64,000 bases of DNA from Maratus speciosus (Eukaryota; Arthropoda; Arachnida; Araneae; Salticidae): assembly GCA_963932465.1 (NCBI GenBank), contig OZ010796.1, forward strand, positions 72,295,974 through 72,359,973, in the 5' to 3' direction. A program made the translations under genes and the position numbers. The notes beneath the pieces are model-generated. The model searched no databases, was not told the origin of the DNA, and saw only the letters and a list, made by a program, of their open reading frames with translations. Within the stretch, counting starts at the first letter, position 1; every line of letters starts with the position of its first letter. Positions 22,510 through 32,470 of this stretch are shown here, one piece after another.

Positions 22510-23070
22510 TTACTTTCTTCTATCTTCAATAGAATTGTAATCGAAATTTTTTTCGACTTTCGGTTTTCGACGGATTTACACGTTGTAGGGGTCAGAGATC
22601 CCCCAAAACATGCGTATAAAAAATGTCTGTCTGTCCGTGTGTCGCCATTGTATCATCGAAAAGTGTATGAACATAAGCATAGAATTGGACTTAATTTTTT
22701 GCGTGTGTTTTTGGCTATGCACAGCAGGTGCTCCTTCAATTTGGAAATATTCTGCCGGAAGGGGGCGGTGTCATAGCGATTTTTGCGCCCATTTTCCTTA
22801 TTGTACTATCGAAAAGTGTATGAAGTTATGTATAGAGTTGGTCCAAATTTTTTGTGTATGTTTTTGGGTAATGGGCAGCAGGTCCTCCTTCAATTTGGAA
22901 TTATTCCGCCGGAAGGGGACGTTGTAATAGCAATTTGTGTGCCATTTTCAATATTATACCATCGAAAAGTGTATCAAGTTATGCAAAAAATTGAACCAAA
23001 GTATTAACACTGTAAAGTAACATTTGTAACTACATTTTTGAAATATGAAGATGTACGAGATAGAAGAAAG
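22510..23070 (+). repeat. Dispersed repeat family P, copy with 153-bp modules
   Basis: Left TACTTTCTTCTATCTTCAAT, right inverted AGATAGAAGAAAG. The word ATCGAAAAGTGTAT recurs at 22655, 22808 and 22961, two spacings of exactly 153 bp. The overlapping ORFs here (22507-23007) arise from the repeats and share no frame with each other. Confidence 0.75.
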
Positions 23071-23136
23071 TTTTGAGATTGGCAAATCCAACCAATTTTT
23101 TTAACCTGTTCGCTACTGACTATTAATGCAGTATTA

Positions 23137-23345
23137 TTAAATATATAACACGTGATTTATCACAGTGCTAACGAAGTGTAGAACCAACAATATGAAAAAT
23201 GTCCAAGCCGGGAAGCGAACCCGGAACCCTTGGAATAGCGTTCCAAGTGCTCTACCATTTAAGATGATACCCATATCAGCATTTGCGACATATGTTGGTA
23301 AGGCTGCAACTATAGCACAAGATGTGGAATAGTCTTTATGAGCAC
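23137..23345 (-). repeat. Partial copy of the tRNA-bearing repeat, reverse orientation
   Basis: Contains ATATATAACACGTGATTTAT and GCTAACGAAG, then GTAGAACCAACAAT and the reverse complement of the tRNA-like core seen at 23501. Only one flank matches the fold-back element next door. Confidence 0.6.
23201..23272 (-). tRNA. tRNA-like sequence, degenerate
   Basis: Minus strand: A-box-like CTTAAATGGTAGAGC, stem CTTGGA/TCCAAG around a 7-base loop ACGCTAT, and B-box-like GGGTTCGCTTCCC. The acceptor ends do not pair. The likely anticodon would be GCT, but the preceding base is C rather than T. Probably a tRNA-derived repeat rather than a gene. Confidence 0.45.
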
Positions 23346-23409
23346 ACAATCCTGCGTAGAAACATGAGACACAAACAAACTTAGCATCGGTGAACAGATA
23401 TATAATTTT

Positions 23410-23675
23410 TAAATTAATTTTTCAATTAATTTTCAGCAGTGAAATTACGCTCGAAATTATTCAATATATAACACGTGATTTATCACATTGCTAACGAAGC
23501 GTCCTCGTAGCTTAAATGGTAGAGCACTTGGAGCGCTATTCCAAGAGTTCTGAGTTCGATTTCCGGCTTCGACCTTTTTCTCATTGTTGGTTCTACGCTT
23601 CGTTAGCAATATGATAAATCACGTGTTATATATTGAATAATTTCGAGCGTAATTTCACTGCTAAAAATTAATTTA
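23410..23675. mobile_element. Fold-back MITE with a tRNA-like core in its loop
   Basis: Left arm (23410-23501) and right arm (about 23595-23675) are inverted copies: AATTTTCAGCAGTGAAATTA, CGCTCGAAATTATTCAATAT, AACACGTGATTTATCA and GCTAACGAAGCG occur in both. The 90-bp loop is the tRNA-like sequence plus a short T-rich piece. Confidence 0.75.
23501..23574 (+). tRNA. tRNA-like sequence in MITE loop
   Basis: GTCCTCGTAGCTTAAATGGT gives an acceptor 5' strand and an A box. A CTTGGA/TCCAAG stem encloses GCGCTAT, and GAGTTCGATTTCC resembles a B box. The 3' acceptor CTTCGACC pairs only partly with GTCCTCG. A tRNA-Ser(GCT) reading is possible in principle but lacks the conserved T before the anticodon. 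Confidence 0.45.
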
Positions 23676-25072
23676 AAAAAAAAAGCAGTATTATTAATTA
23701 TTACCGAATTATTTCTTCTCCCAGAGTAAGATTTTTATTTTGCTTTCGTTCGAATCTTAGACTTCGAAACATATCATTCTGATATCGGAATTGTAATTAT
23801 GTTCGAGTACATTTATAAAATGGGACAAAACGGAAGTGAAGAGGTTAACGGAAAGTTCTACTTCTTTGGCCTAAGGTTCACATGATTTTTACTGGGTATT
23901 TTTTTTTTCGATTAAAAAGAAAAGAGATATCACCTTTGGGCTTTTTGCAATATATTTATTGGCATTTCACTTACATATTTAAAAAAAATTGTGAAAAAAA
24001 TGAATAACTAGAATACAGGAATTCTGCTTTTTCAGAATATAGTGTCGCCCCCGAAAAAAAAAAAAAATATATATATATATAGATAGTACAAAACATATTT
24101 CAGTCTTAAGACTTAAAACACACGCTTTTCTTTTATATAAAATGACGTCATCCGCATCTGCTGAAGAATTCCTCATTGACGATCCAGTCTTAAACAAGAT
24201 CTACAGTAAATGACGCATCAGGACGTCACTAGTGCTGAATACTACACAAATCCAAAAAAAAAAAGAAATATCATCATTCAAGAAACTCCACAAAATAAAT
24301 TGGCTATCTAATGATTCATAGGCCTTCATTTGTTTGTAATATTAATATAGATACTTAAAATTTAATTTAATTAAATTAATATAGATACTTAAAATTTAGT
24401 TTATAACAGCTCCATGTTTTATGAGAAATCATTCATTTATACTTTTTTTTCAAAATAGCAAGTATATTTTAAGTACATTTTTTTTTCAGTTTTTATGGGA
24501 AAATGGCAACAAAAAGATATAATTGTTATTTTCAAACTATTTTTCCTTTACTTTCTACAGAAATGGAGTACTTGAGTTGCCAAAATTAAACAAATGACGC
24601 TAAAAACTACAAAAATAAATAATATCTCAAAAATAAATGGAGATGCAGTTTTCAAACAAATTGCATTTAAAAGTACTTTTTTTCCCAATACGACGGTATA
24701 AAAATTGAAAATGTGCGATACTTAGAAGTTTAAAAAATTACAGTAGAGTATTTAACAGTACAATGATACATCTGGTTTTTTTTTAACGTCTGGCTTATAC
24801 AACGGAACGTTATTTTTTGGAGACGACATTTTATTTGCTGGGAGAAAGAAATAGCATACCGGGGGCTAATATGTCTTGTGTTTTGCAGATGTGTGCCCTG
24901 GACTTCCAATCGGGTGACCGTTTTTCTCCGGTCGCAAGCATTTCAAACCCATTGGGTCACCCTTTATGAAGGGGCATTCCATTCTTTGGAGCTTTTACCA
25001 ACATCTATTTTAAAAAGTTGATTTTTGAAAAAATGGCGGTTATTTGACCAAAAAAGTTCATTTTCCGCCCTG
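23676..25072. other. No gene seen
   Basis: AT-rich. Contains a TA/GA microsatellite at about 24068-24085 and a stretch (24640-24735) whose reverse complement recurs at about 36500-36575, so it belongs to an unnamed dispersed repeat. Confidence 0.4.
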
Positions 25073-25513
25073 TTTTTAGGTGCGTTCGTAATTATATAAA
25101 TACGTAGCACCAAGAGTTGTCGTCTGGTCGTCCGTCTGTCTGTCTGTTCGTCTGTCTGCCTAGAACAGCGCAAAAACGACCCAGCTGAATGGTTTGAAAT
25201 TGAATAGATAGAATCGTTGCAGAATGGTATCGAGTCCTTTCAAATGTTATGAAAATCGAATCAAAACTTAAAACGATATGAATAAAAGTTTTCTTCATCC
25301 TATTCAATCCTATCCTACGTCATTCATTGAATGGTATCCCATGATAGGTCATGATTCTAGGTTGCCAGGGTGATGACGTCCTCTTGAAGAGGGAGTCCTA
25401 CTATTTCCGTATGACTGAATTGAATCTATAGAATCGTCATCAATTCTGTAGTCACGCCTTTTTATTAAGAGTGCAACAGCTATTGCACCAAGATCAGAAT
25501 ATTTCTAAAACTA

Positions 25514-26375
25514 CACTGGTTATCAAAAATTAAGGAAAAGTCACAAAATGCTAATTTTCAAATACGCGAACACTGAAAAGGAAATATAATTCGAGTAATT
25601 ACTATCTCTACAGCACAGCTAGCCTATATAATATCTCATTCATGTCACACATGGTCACAAGTGTCACAGTCACTACGGTGAAGCAAAAAAATAGGGAATT
25701 CCATACATCCTATTATGAGTCTCAAATGATCACTATATGACTCCACTGAGACGTCACTGTGACTGCTGCTTTGTGACGAGTCACCAGGTGACTTTACAAA
25801 GTATTTAAATTGTGACTCTCATGTGACTCATTTTTAGACTCAATTTCATAGTCATCATGAACGTTGCATTATGATAAGTCACTAAATAATATAATATTAT
25901 AGTCACATGGAGATTTTTCCCAAAAGAGCACAATGATGACTTCACATTAGTTTCTCTGTTACCTGAAAGTCATCATGTGACTTTAATGTGACATTATTTG
26001 GTAACATCACAATGCAGAGTTCACGATGACTTTGAAATTGAGCCTACAAATGACAGTCACATGAGAGTCACAATGTAACTACATTGTAAAGTTACATGAT
26101 GACTCGTCACAAAGCAGCAGTCACAGTGACGTCTCAGTGGAGTCACATATAGTGATCATTTGAGACTCATAATGAGATGTATGGAATTTCCTATTTTTTT
26201 TGCTTCACCGTAGTGACTGTGACACTTGTGACCATGTGTGACATGAATGAGAAGTTGTATGGACTAGCTGTGTTGTAGAGATAGTAATTACTCGAATTAT
26301 ATTATTTCCTTTTGAGTGTTCAAGTATTTGAAAATTAACATTTTGTGACTTTTCCTTAATTTTTGATAACCAGTG
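25514..26375. mobile_element. Tc1/mariner-type MITE rich in GTGAC/GTCAC words
   Basis: TA on both sides (25512-25513, 26376-26377). Ends are CACTGGTTATCAAAAATTAA and its inverse. The arms pair over nearly the entire length. The interior is saturated with GTGAC and GTCAC pentamers. A second copy at 43051-43878 has the same organisation. 862 bp, no ORF. Confidence 0.8.
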
Positions 26376-26704
26376 TAGTTATAGTACGAACGCACCTCAT
26401 TGACCACGTTTGATGTACAATTTTCGACTTTTTTTTACCATTTGCGAACTCTAAAATATATTGAATTCATGAAAGTTATTTTTTTCGGCGGTATAAGATC
26501 TAGCAAAAACCATTAGCATTCTTTTAAATAAAAAATGAAGAAAATCGATTCAATAGTTCTCGAGAAAAATTGTCGACGAGTTTGAAAAACAAGGTTTCGA
26601 GATAAATAAGTTTAAAATTTGACAAGCAGCGTTACGTTCTACAAGCGGCGTTGCATTCCATGAGCCAAGAATAGCGTAAGGAATTGAAGTATCACGAAAC
26701 AGCT

Positions 26705-27300
26705 TTAGGGCAACGATCTAATAGTCCAAGAGCTGTTAAACATTTTAGGGAAGGTATTTGAGGCACCCTGAAAATTTGTGCAACACTTCTTTTGTAATGG
26801 CTGAATACAAAATCGAATGTCTGGCTGAAGGATCGTGGCCCAAAAACTGTGCCAGACACGTGTCAAGTGCCATTTTTTGTCTACCCAAAAAAGGTATTTG
26901 AGGCACGCTGAGATTGAGACAGAATAATATTTATACTTAGAAAAAAATATTTTGAAAACGACAGACACTTTAGTCGGCCCAAAAACTGTGCCAGACACGT
27001 GTCAAGTGCCATTTTTTGACTACCTAAAAAAGGTATTTGAGGCACGCTGAGATTGAGACAGAATAATATCTAACCTTAAAAAAAAATATTTTGGAAATGA
27101 CAGACACTTTTAGTCGGCCCAAAATCTGTGCCAGACACGTGTCAAGTGCCATTTTGGGCACTTGACACGTGTCTGGCACATATTTTGGGCCACGATCCTT
27201 CAGCCAGACATTCGATTTTGTATTCAGCCATTACAAAAGAAGTGTTGCACAAATTTTCAGGGTGCCTCAAATACCTACTCAAAAATGTTCAACAGCTCTC
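26705..27300. repeat. Inner inverted arms and two direct modules at centre of element A
   Basis: The GGTATTTGAGGCACC..GTGCCAGACACG segment at 26745-26875 recurs inverted at 27160-27280. Between them two direct modules of about 150 bp start AAGGTATTTGAGGCACGCTG (26891 and 27030) and end with GCCAGACACGTGTCAAGTGC. The palindromic ACACGTGT core is repeated. Confidence 0.75.
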
Positions 27301-27587
27301 CTACTATAAGCATTTGTACAAGCAAAAAGTGCAAAATAAAAGGAGTCAGAAATTATACGTTAAACGTGGCCAATGAAGTGCGTTCGCACTATAACTAGTT
27401 TTATAAATATTCAGATCTGGGTACGATAGCTGTTGCATTCTTATGCAAAAATGCATGAATACAAAATTTATTATGATTCTATAGATTCAATTCAGTCATA
27501 CGGAAATAATAGAACTCCCTCTTCAATAGGAAGTCATCACCATGACAACCTAAAATCATGACCTATCATGGGATGGCATTGAATTAA

Positions 27588-28111
27588 CCCTTAAATTCCT
27601 GGTGTTGCTTCTCGGCAACATACCCAATTTAGGCTCTAAAATACTATTACAATAATATTGAAGCTAAAATGCCTAATGTTGCCAATAAAATACATTCTGA
27701 AAATATTATTAAATCGATTTTCAAGATGTAAATGGCAACACTTGTGCTGTTTAAGAATAAAGATATGTTTATTTTTCAATTGTTACTACTTGTTATTTTT
27801 GTTTTGTTTGGAAGCTTGCGAAATACCCTATTTTGTTCTGCAGTGAGCAAGTAAAATTTATTTCTTATTATAGTTCCTAAAATTCTTGTGTGTTTAATAT
27901 TATAGAATTTTATCAAGAAAAATTATTTTTTCAATTAAACACCGGTATTGCCGATTAGTAACAAACTGTTTTTTAGCCGTAAACCATACTTTAAAAAAAA
28001 AAAAAAAAAAAAAAAAATGATTTTTTGAAGTATTTTTCCCATGATTTATTTACAAAATGAAATCCGAAAAACATTATTACAATGATTTTTGAAAAATCAG
28101 GCATTTAAGTG
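27588..28111. mobile_element. TTAA-flanked MITE in right arm of element A
   Basis: TTAA at 27584-27587 and 28112-28115. Ends CCCTTAAATTCCTG and the inverted CACTTAAATGCCTG. A TTAA duplication with CCC-type ends suggests piggyBac mobilisation. Contains an A25 run at 27993-28017. Single-arm family copies elsewhere lack this insert. Confidence 0.65.
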
Positions 28112-28394
28112 TTAATTGAGCGAAATGAAGAAAACTGTTATAAATATCTTTTTATGTTTGGATTCGATTTTCATAAAATTTGAAAGGACTCGACCCGCAA
28201 TTCTACAACGATTCTATGTATTCAATTTCAAACCACTCGATTGGGTAGTTTTGGCGCTGTTGTATGCGGACAGACGGACGGACCAGACGGCGACTATAGG
28301 TGCTATATAATTAAGAACGCTATAACTATATAATTAAGAACGCACCTAAAAGTTGAAACTTTTGAAAGAAAGATGTAAAGCACACTCCTGGAGA

Positions 28395-28975
28395 AAAAAA
28401 AAAAAAAGCAATCACTCCTCACTTATTCTGCTCAAAATCACCGTATAAAAATGTGACGGATAACAATCGATTCGTAATAACGTCAACTAAATTAACGCTA
28501 TACTTATATTTTGATTACCAATATATACACTTGAAAAATTGTGCCAAACGTAAAAGTGTTGAACACAAACCCCTTTTAACCTATTTGGATCTTTCGGTAC
28601 ATTTTATTTTTAAATACTATAAACGGAAAGTCATTCGATCAAGTAGTTTACAAATTAGGCAATGTTAAAGCTTGGAACACCTAATGTTAAATTTCTAATT
28701 AATCGTTACAAAACAGATGGCAATGCGGGTAGTTTTTAACGTCTGTCATTTTAGATCCGCATATTTGAAGATTCTAGAAATCGATTTCTGTTAAAAACGA
28801 GTATAAGTTACAATTCACGTTCTTTTTTTCTAAATTATACTTTGAAAAATTTTTTAACTGATTTTAACCTATAATATTTTTTAAAACAAAAATCGATTAG
28901 TAGTACTTCAAATAGGCGACAGTTCTTCAACAGCTCATTCCGCAAAATAGTTTTTGAGGGAAATGTTTCATCCGC
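28395..28975. repeat. Palindromic repeat family K, copy 3
   Basis: CACCGTATAAAAATGTGACGG, GGAACACCTAATGTTAA and GCAATGCGGGTAGTTTTT match the left arm at 400-690. A short inverted arm (CTTCAAATAGGCG, TTCCGCAAAATAGTTTTTGA) follows at 28910. Confidence 0.6.
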
Positions 28976-29304
28976 TTGATGCCTACTATCCACTCCTCTG
29001 AATTTGTCGGTCGAATTTTGTTACATCCCGTATATCATGAAAGTAAAAGTAAAACGACAAGTTGTGAATTATGGGAAAGTAGGGGAATGATGCTCACTTA
29101 AGTAGAAAACATGAATAGCCAGTCAAATTTACATAAAAAATCAATATTTTATTAATGAAGTATAACTCCAAAGCATAAAGAACAGTTTGCAATCAACTAA
29201 TCTGCATAAAAGTTTTAGAATTTTTTTTATCGTTTTATTTAATTAACAACGGATTGAGCGGTAATGCTCGACATGGTAGAGTAATTGCGCTTAAAATTTG
29301 AATA

Positions 29305-30419
29305 CAGTCGAACCTCTATTTAACGAAGTCGCTAAATCTAGGAAAAAAGTTCGTTATATGGAAAATTCGTTAAATAGAGATTCACCTTTTAAAATACTTT
29401 AAACTACATAAAACAGATTTTAAATTCATAAACACTAAATATTTTTACTAAAAGTAATTAATCATATCCATTTGTTTTATTTATTTTACCCACCAATATC
29501 CATCATCAATTCATTTTTTTCTGTGTTTAAATCTTTGAAATCGGCAAAGAAAACAAAACATTGTCCGGGAATATACTGTATTTTCTGTTTAAAGTAAAAT
29601 AGTTTTACATTAAAATTAACGAATTTTAATGACATTATTGCATTTATTATTATTATAACGAATAATTTTAAACCATACATTAACATATGCGTCCTTAAAT
29701 TTAAATTCTGAAAAACTCTGTTAATTTTGCCTGAGTTCTTTATTTAAAAAAGTGTTTTCGCTCATAATACGTCTTGCATCTTTCCAATACGCCAAAACCC
29801 CCTTCATGCGTATTTTCTTCTAACTATAATCCGCGTCGATTGTTTCAAATGATTTTAGCATTTTATCATACGAAGTTTTGTTAATTCCTGCATAATGATC
29901 ATTTCCATCATCATCATAATATTCGTCATCATTGCAATTCATTGCTGTATTGTTTTTATTTTTCACACTGTCGAAAATATCTAATTCGGATTGTGTTCCA
30001 GAGATCTCAATTTCAGAATTAAGTGAAATACAATTATCAATCATGGTTGATTTCTTCTTTTTTTCTCACTCTGTATCCACATTTTTTTTAAGTTACTCTA
30101 AGGGATTATCGTCTTCGTCCTCCGTACTTACCAAATTCTCACTGCTGACAAAGAAGGCGCCTGGTAAAACCTGTTCAAGACCATTGAACATCATAAAATG
30201 TATTTAAAGAAAGAATAAGTTTGAAATGTCCAGAAATATTTTGAGAAATGGGGAGAAAAAAAAATTGATCACAAGAAAAAGTTCGTTTAATAGAGAATGA
30301 ACTTCGCTATTTGGAGGTTATTTTACGAAGAAATTCGCAAAATGTTCTTGGTTCCAAGGAAAAGTTCGCAAAATAGAGAAATTCGCAAAATAGAGGTTCG
30401 TTAAATAGAGGTCCGACTG
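29305..30419 (-). mobile_element. pogo/Tigger-like deletion derivative
   Basis: Starts with TA then CAGTCGAACCTCTATTTAAC and ends with the inverted GTTAAATAGAGGTCCGACTG then TA. Repeated AATTCGCAAAATAGAG and GTTCGTTAAATAGAG words lie inside the termini. CAGT ends, a TA duplication and AACCTCTATTTAACGAA-like terminal repeats are characteristic of pogo-group elements. 1.1 kb with a transposase-like relic on the minus strand. Confidence 0.7.
29721..30044 (-). pseudogene. Possible pogo-like transposase C-terminal relic with in-frame stop
   Basis: The minus strand reads 74 codons from an ATG at 30044 to a TAG at 29820-29822, then continues open for 32 more codons to a TAA at 29721-29723. The joined reading would be about 106 residues. 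The first part is acidic (NDDEYYDDDGND), followed by KTSYDKMLKSFETIDADYS; after the stop comes RMKGVLAYWKDARRIM. An acidic region followed by a helical tail is common at the C-terminus of pogo/Tigger transposases, and the location inside a pogo-like element supports that. No catalytic motif is present, so the assignment depends on context. Confidence 0.4.
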
Positions 30420-30787
30420 TACAACATTTAAGTTGGAGTTATTTATACATGGCGTAACAAAGCACTACAAAAATAAATAAAAGCATGGACATACAGCTAA
30501 ATGTATATATTTTTTAGAAATAATGAGTAAATTAACATTTGAAAATAAGAGTGTACATACGCTTACCTTCAAGTTAGATGTTGTAGAATTTTATTCTAAA
30601 ACAACTTGAAATTAATAACGTGAGGACACAAAAATACTTTCCTCCCGAAGGGCACCATATCCTTACTAGGGAGCCTAGGATGAAGTTCGCTAGGTGCCGG
30701 TACCGATCGCACGTTTTCAATTCTATTCCGTTTAGATATATTTGGGTGAGCGGGATTGCCCACTGAGCGTCATTACCCTACTTCCCC

Positions 30788-31904
30788 CTAATCCAAGCAA
30801 AAAATTTAAAAGTACTCTCTGACTTTACCCTGTTTTCTATGTAATATAGAATTTAGAAAACTTTTCCGGAAATGAAAGCGGACCCAAAAATGATATCTTG
30901 CTTTCCCTAGTTTCAGAGGTTGGACTGACCCTCCGCAAGATCTTGACGGTTTTCTAGTATTTATATCGGCGGGTAATAAATAGTCTATAATATTTTACAT
31001 AAAATTAGATATAAATTAATAGTTGCGAAAATGTGGCGTCACAAAACGTGAGTCGGGGATATCTCTGGAATGTAATATTTGTGAGACATGGAAGGGCGTG
31101 GTTAAAAAAGAACACGAAAATTGCATCATGTAATAATCAGGGCCTAATTATCACACAAGCTGATCAGGCTGCGGCCTTGGGCCCATCGCAGACATCCCCT
31201 CCCCCCCCCCCGCCTCCCGAAATAAATAAATAAGTAAAAGGCTTCAGGAAAATATTCTTAAATATCCTGGAGAAAATTTAATTTCAAGCTCCGATATCTA
31301 AGTAATAGATACCTGTATAAGCAGCTTTTCTGTACTTTTCGTTTTCTGAAAACAACAAGGGGGCAGATCACGTTGACGGTTTTAAAAAAATAATAATTTT
31401 CACAAATTTCAGAACGCATACCTTCAAAAGTTACAAATCCACTGCAAAATTACCAAAATACCAATTAGAACAGAAGTTATGGCTAAAAATATCTTGAATA
31501 AAAGTACATGCTGTAATGTGATAAGCCCACTTTGAAGCCGTTTTTCTAAAAACTAATTTTTTGGTACTGCGTGCACTCTCGTTAAAAACCTAATTATCAT
31601 AGAACCTTGAAGTTATGCATATTCTTAGTTTACATGTGTTAGTTTATGCTGAACCTCAATTAGTCTGATTTTTGTCACAGAAAATTGTAGCTTGAAAAAA
31701 TAAGTATTTTATGAAGTTTTTGGTGAAATTTAGGGAATATGATTAGAAATGCCATTAATTATGCTAAAGAATTTGAATATACTTTCAAATTTAGCTTCAG
31801 TGTAAAGTATAGTATTATAACAAAATATGAAACATGAAATATATATCTGTAGTAGAATGTGCAAAATCGTGCGCAAAAAATGCATATTTCAATATTCACA
31901 TTTT
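30788..31904. other. No gene seen
   Basis: AT-rich with a C-rich run at 31199-31212. The 66-codon frame at 31033-31233 ends in a Pro run from that tract and is not credible as a gene. Confidence 0.4.
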
Positions 31905-32470
31905 TACCCGACTGCCAAGAAGGGTTATGTGTTTCACGCGTATCTGGGTATGTGGATTTTTTTATACCCTCAAAACATCCCAACGGCTGGATGGATTTTA
32001 ATGAAAGAGGTCTCTATCGATTCGTCTTAACCGTCCGATGGTTATAGGTTAGGTTTTGTTTTTATAAATTCAAAATGGCGGTCGTAAAATACAAAATAGC
32101 GGTAGAGACGAAAAAATTTTTGTACGCACCCTATTGAGTGGCATATCATTGGATAGGTCTTTCAAAATGAAGACGATGTTTCATTGACTATTTTACAGTC
32201 AGAAGCTCCATTTAAATATTACACAAACTAGAAGTTGTGTGGGTAGGATCTTTAGCTTTACTGCAACCTAACCTTCATAGACATCTATAGGCCTCATCAA
32301 AACAGTGTTTATAGATAGGAACTAATAATTAAACACAACTTAAAAGTCATCAGTACAAGTAAATAAAAAAATATATAAGTAATATAAAAAAAATAGTTTC
32401 ACAGTGATTAGAAATAATTAATTAGTTCTCTTTTTACGCAGTCCGATTTTTTTATTTTTAAAATTAATTT
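31905..32470 (+). mobile_element. Non-autonomous element R, copy 2
   Basis: Starts TTTTTACCCGACTGCCAAG and matches 6278-6848 throughout at high identity. Immediately followed by palindromic element C. Confidence 0.7.

Larger units (their letters stand above)
25075..28351. mobile_element. 3.3-kb palindromic element A with different MITEs in each arm
   Basis: Outer ends are TTTTAGGTGCGTTC and its inverse. The left arm (25075-25513 then 26378-26870) and the right arm (27150-27587 then 28112-28351) share, inverted, ATGGTTTGAAATTGAATAGA-like, CCCATGATAGGTCATGATT, GCAACAGCTAT and GACCACGTTTGA words. The left arm is interrupted by a TA-flanked MITE (25514-26375), the right by a TTAA-flanked one (27588-28111). 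A single arm of the same family is at 55850-56285. Non-coding. Confidence 0.75.
29073..30787. mobile_element. Terminal-inverted-repeat element N split by a pogo-like element
   Basis: Left GGGAAAGTAGGGGAATGATG, right inverted GGGGAAGTAGGGTAATGACG, both followed by GCTCA. A further GGTAATGCTC word lies inside at 29262. Without the pogo-like insert the element is about 600 bp. Target duplication not resolved. Confidence 0.6.

Noticed and set aside
23201..23574. Two functional tRNA-Ser(GCT) genes
   Set aside because: Acceptor stems pair poorly, the base before the anticodon is not T, and both copies are embedded in a repeat. Kept as tRNA-like sequences only.
29820..30207. Plus-strand 91-codon ORF opposite the pogo relic
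   Set aside because: It is antisense to the minus-strand acidic relic, which fits the orientation and context of the element better.
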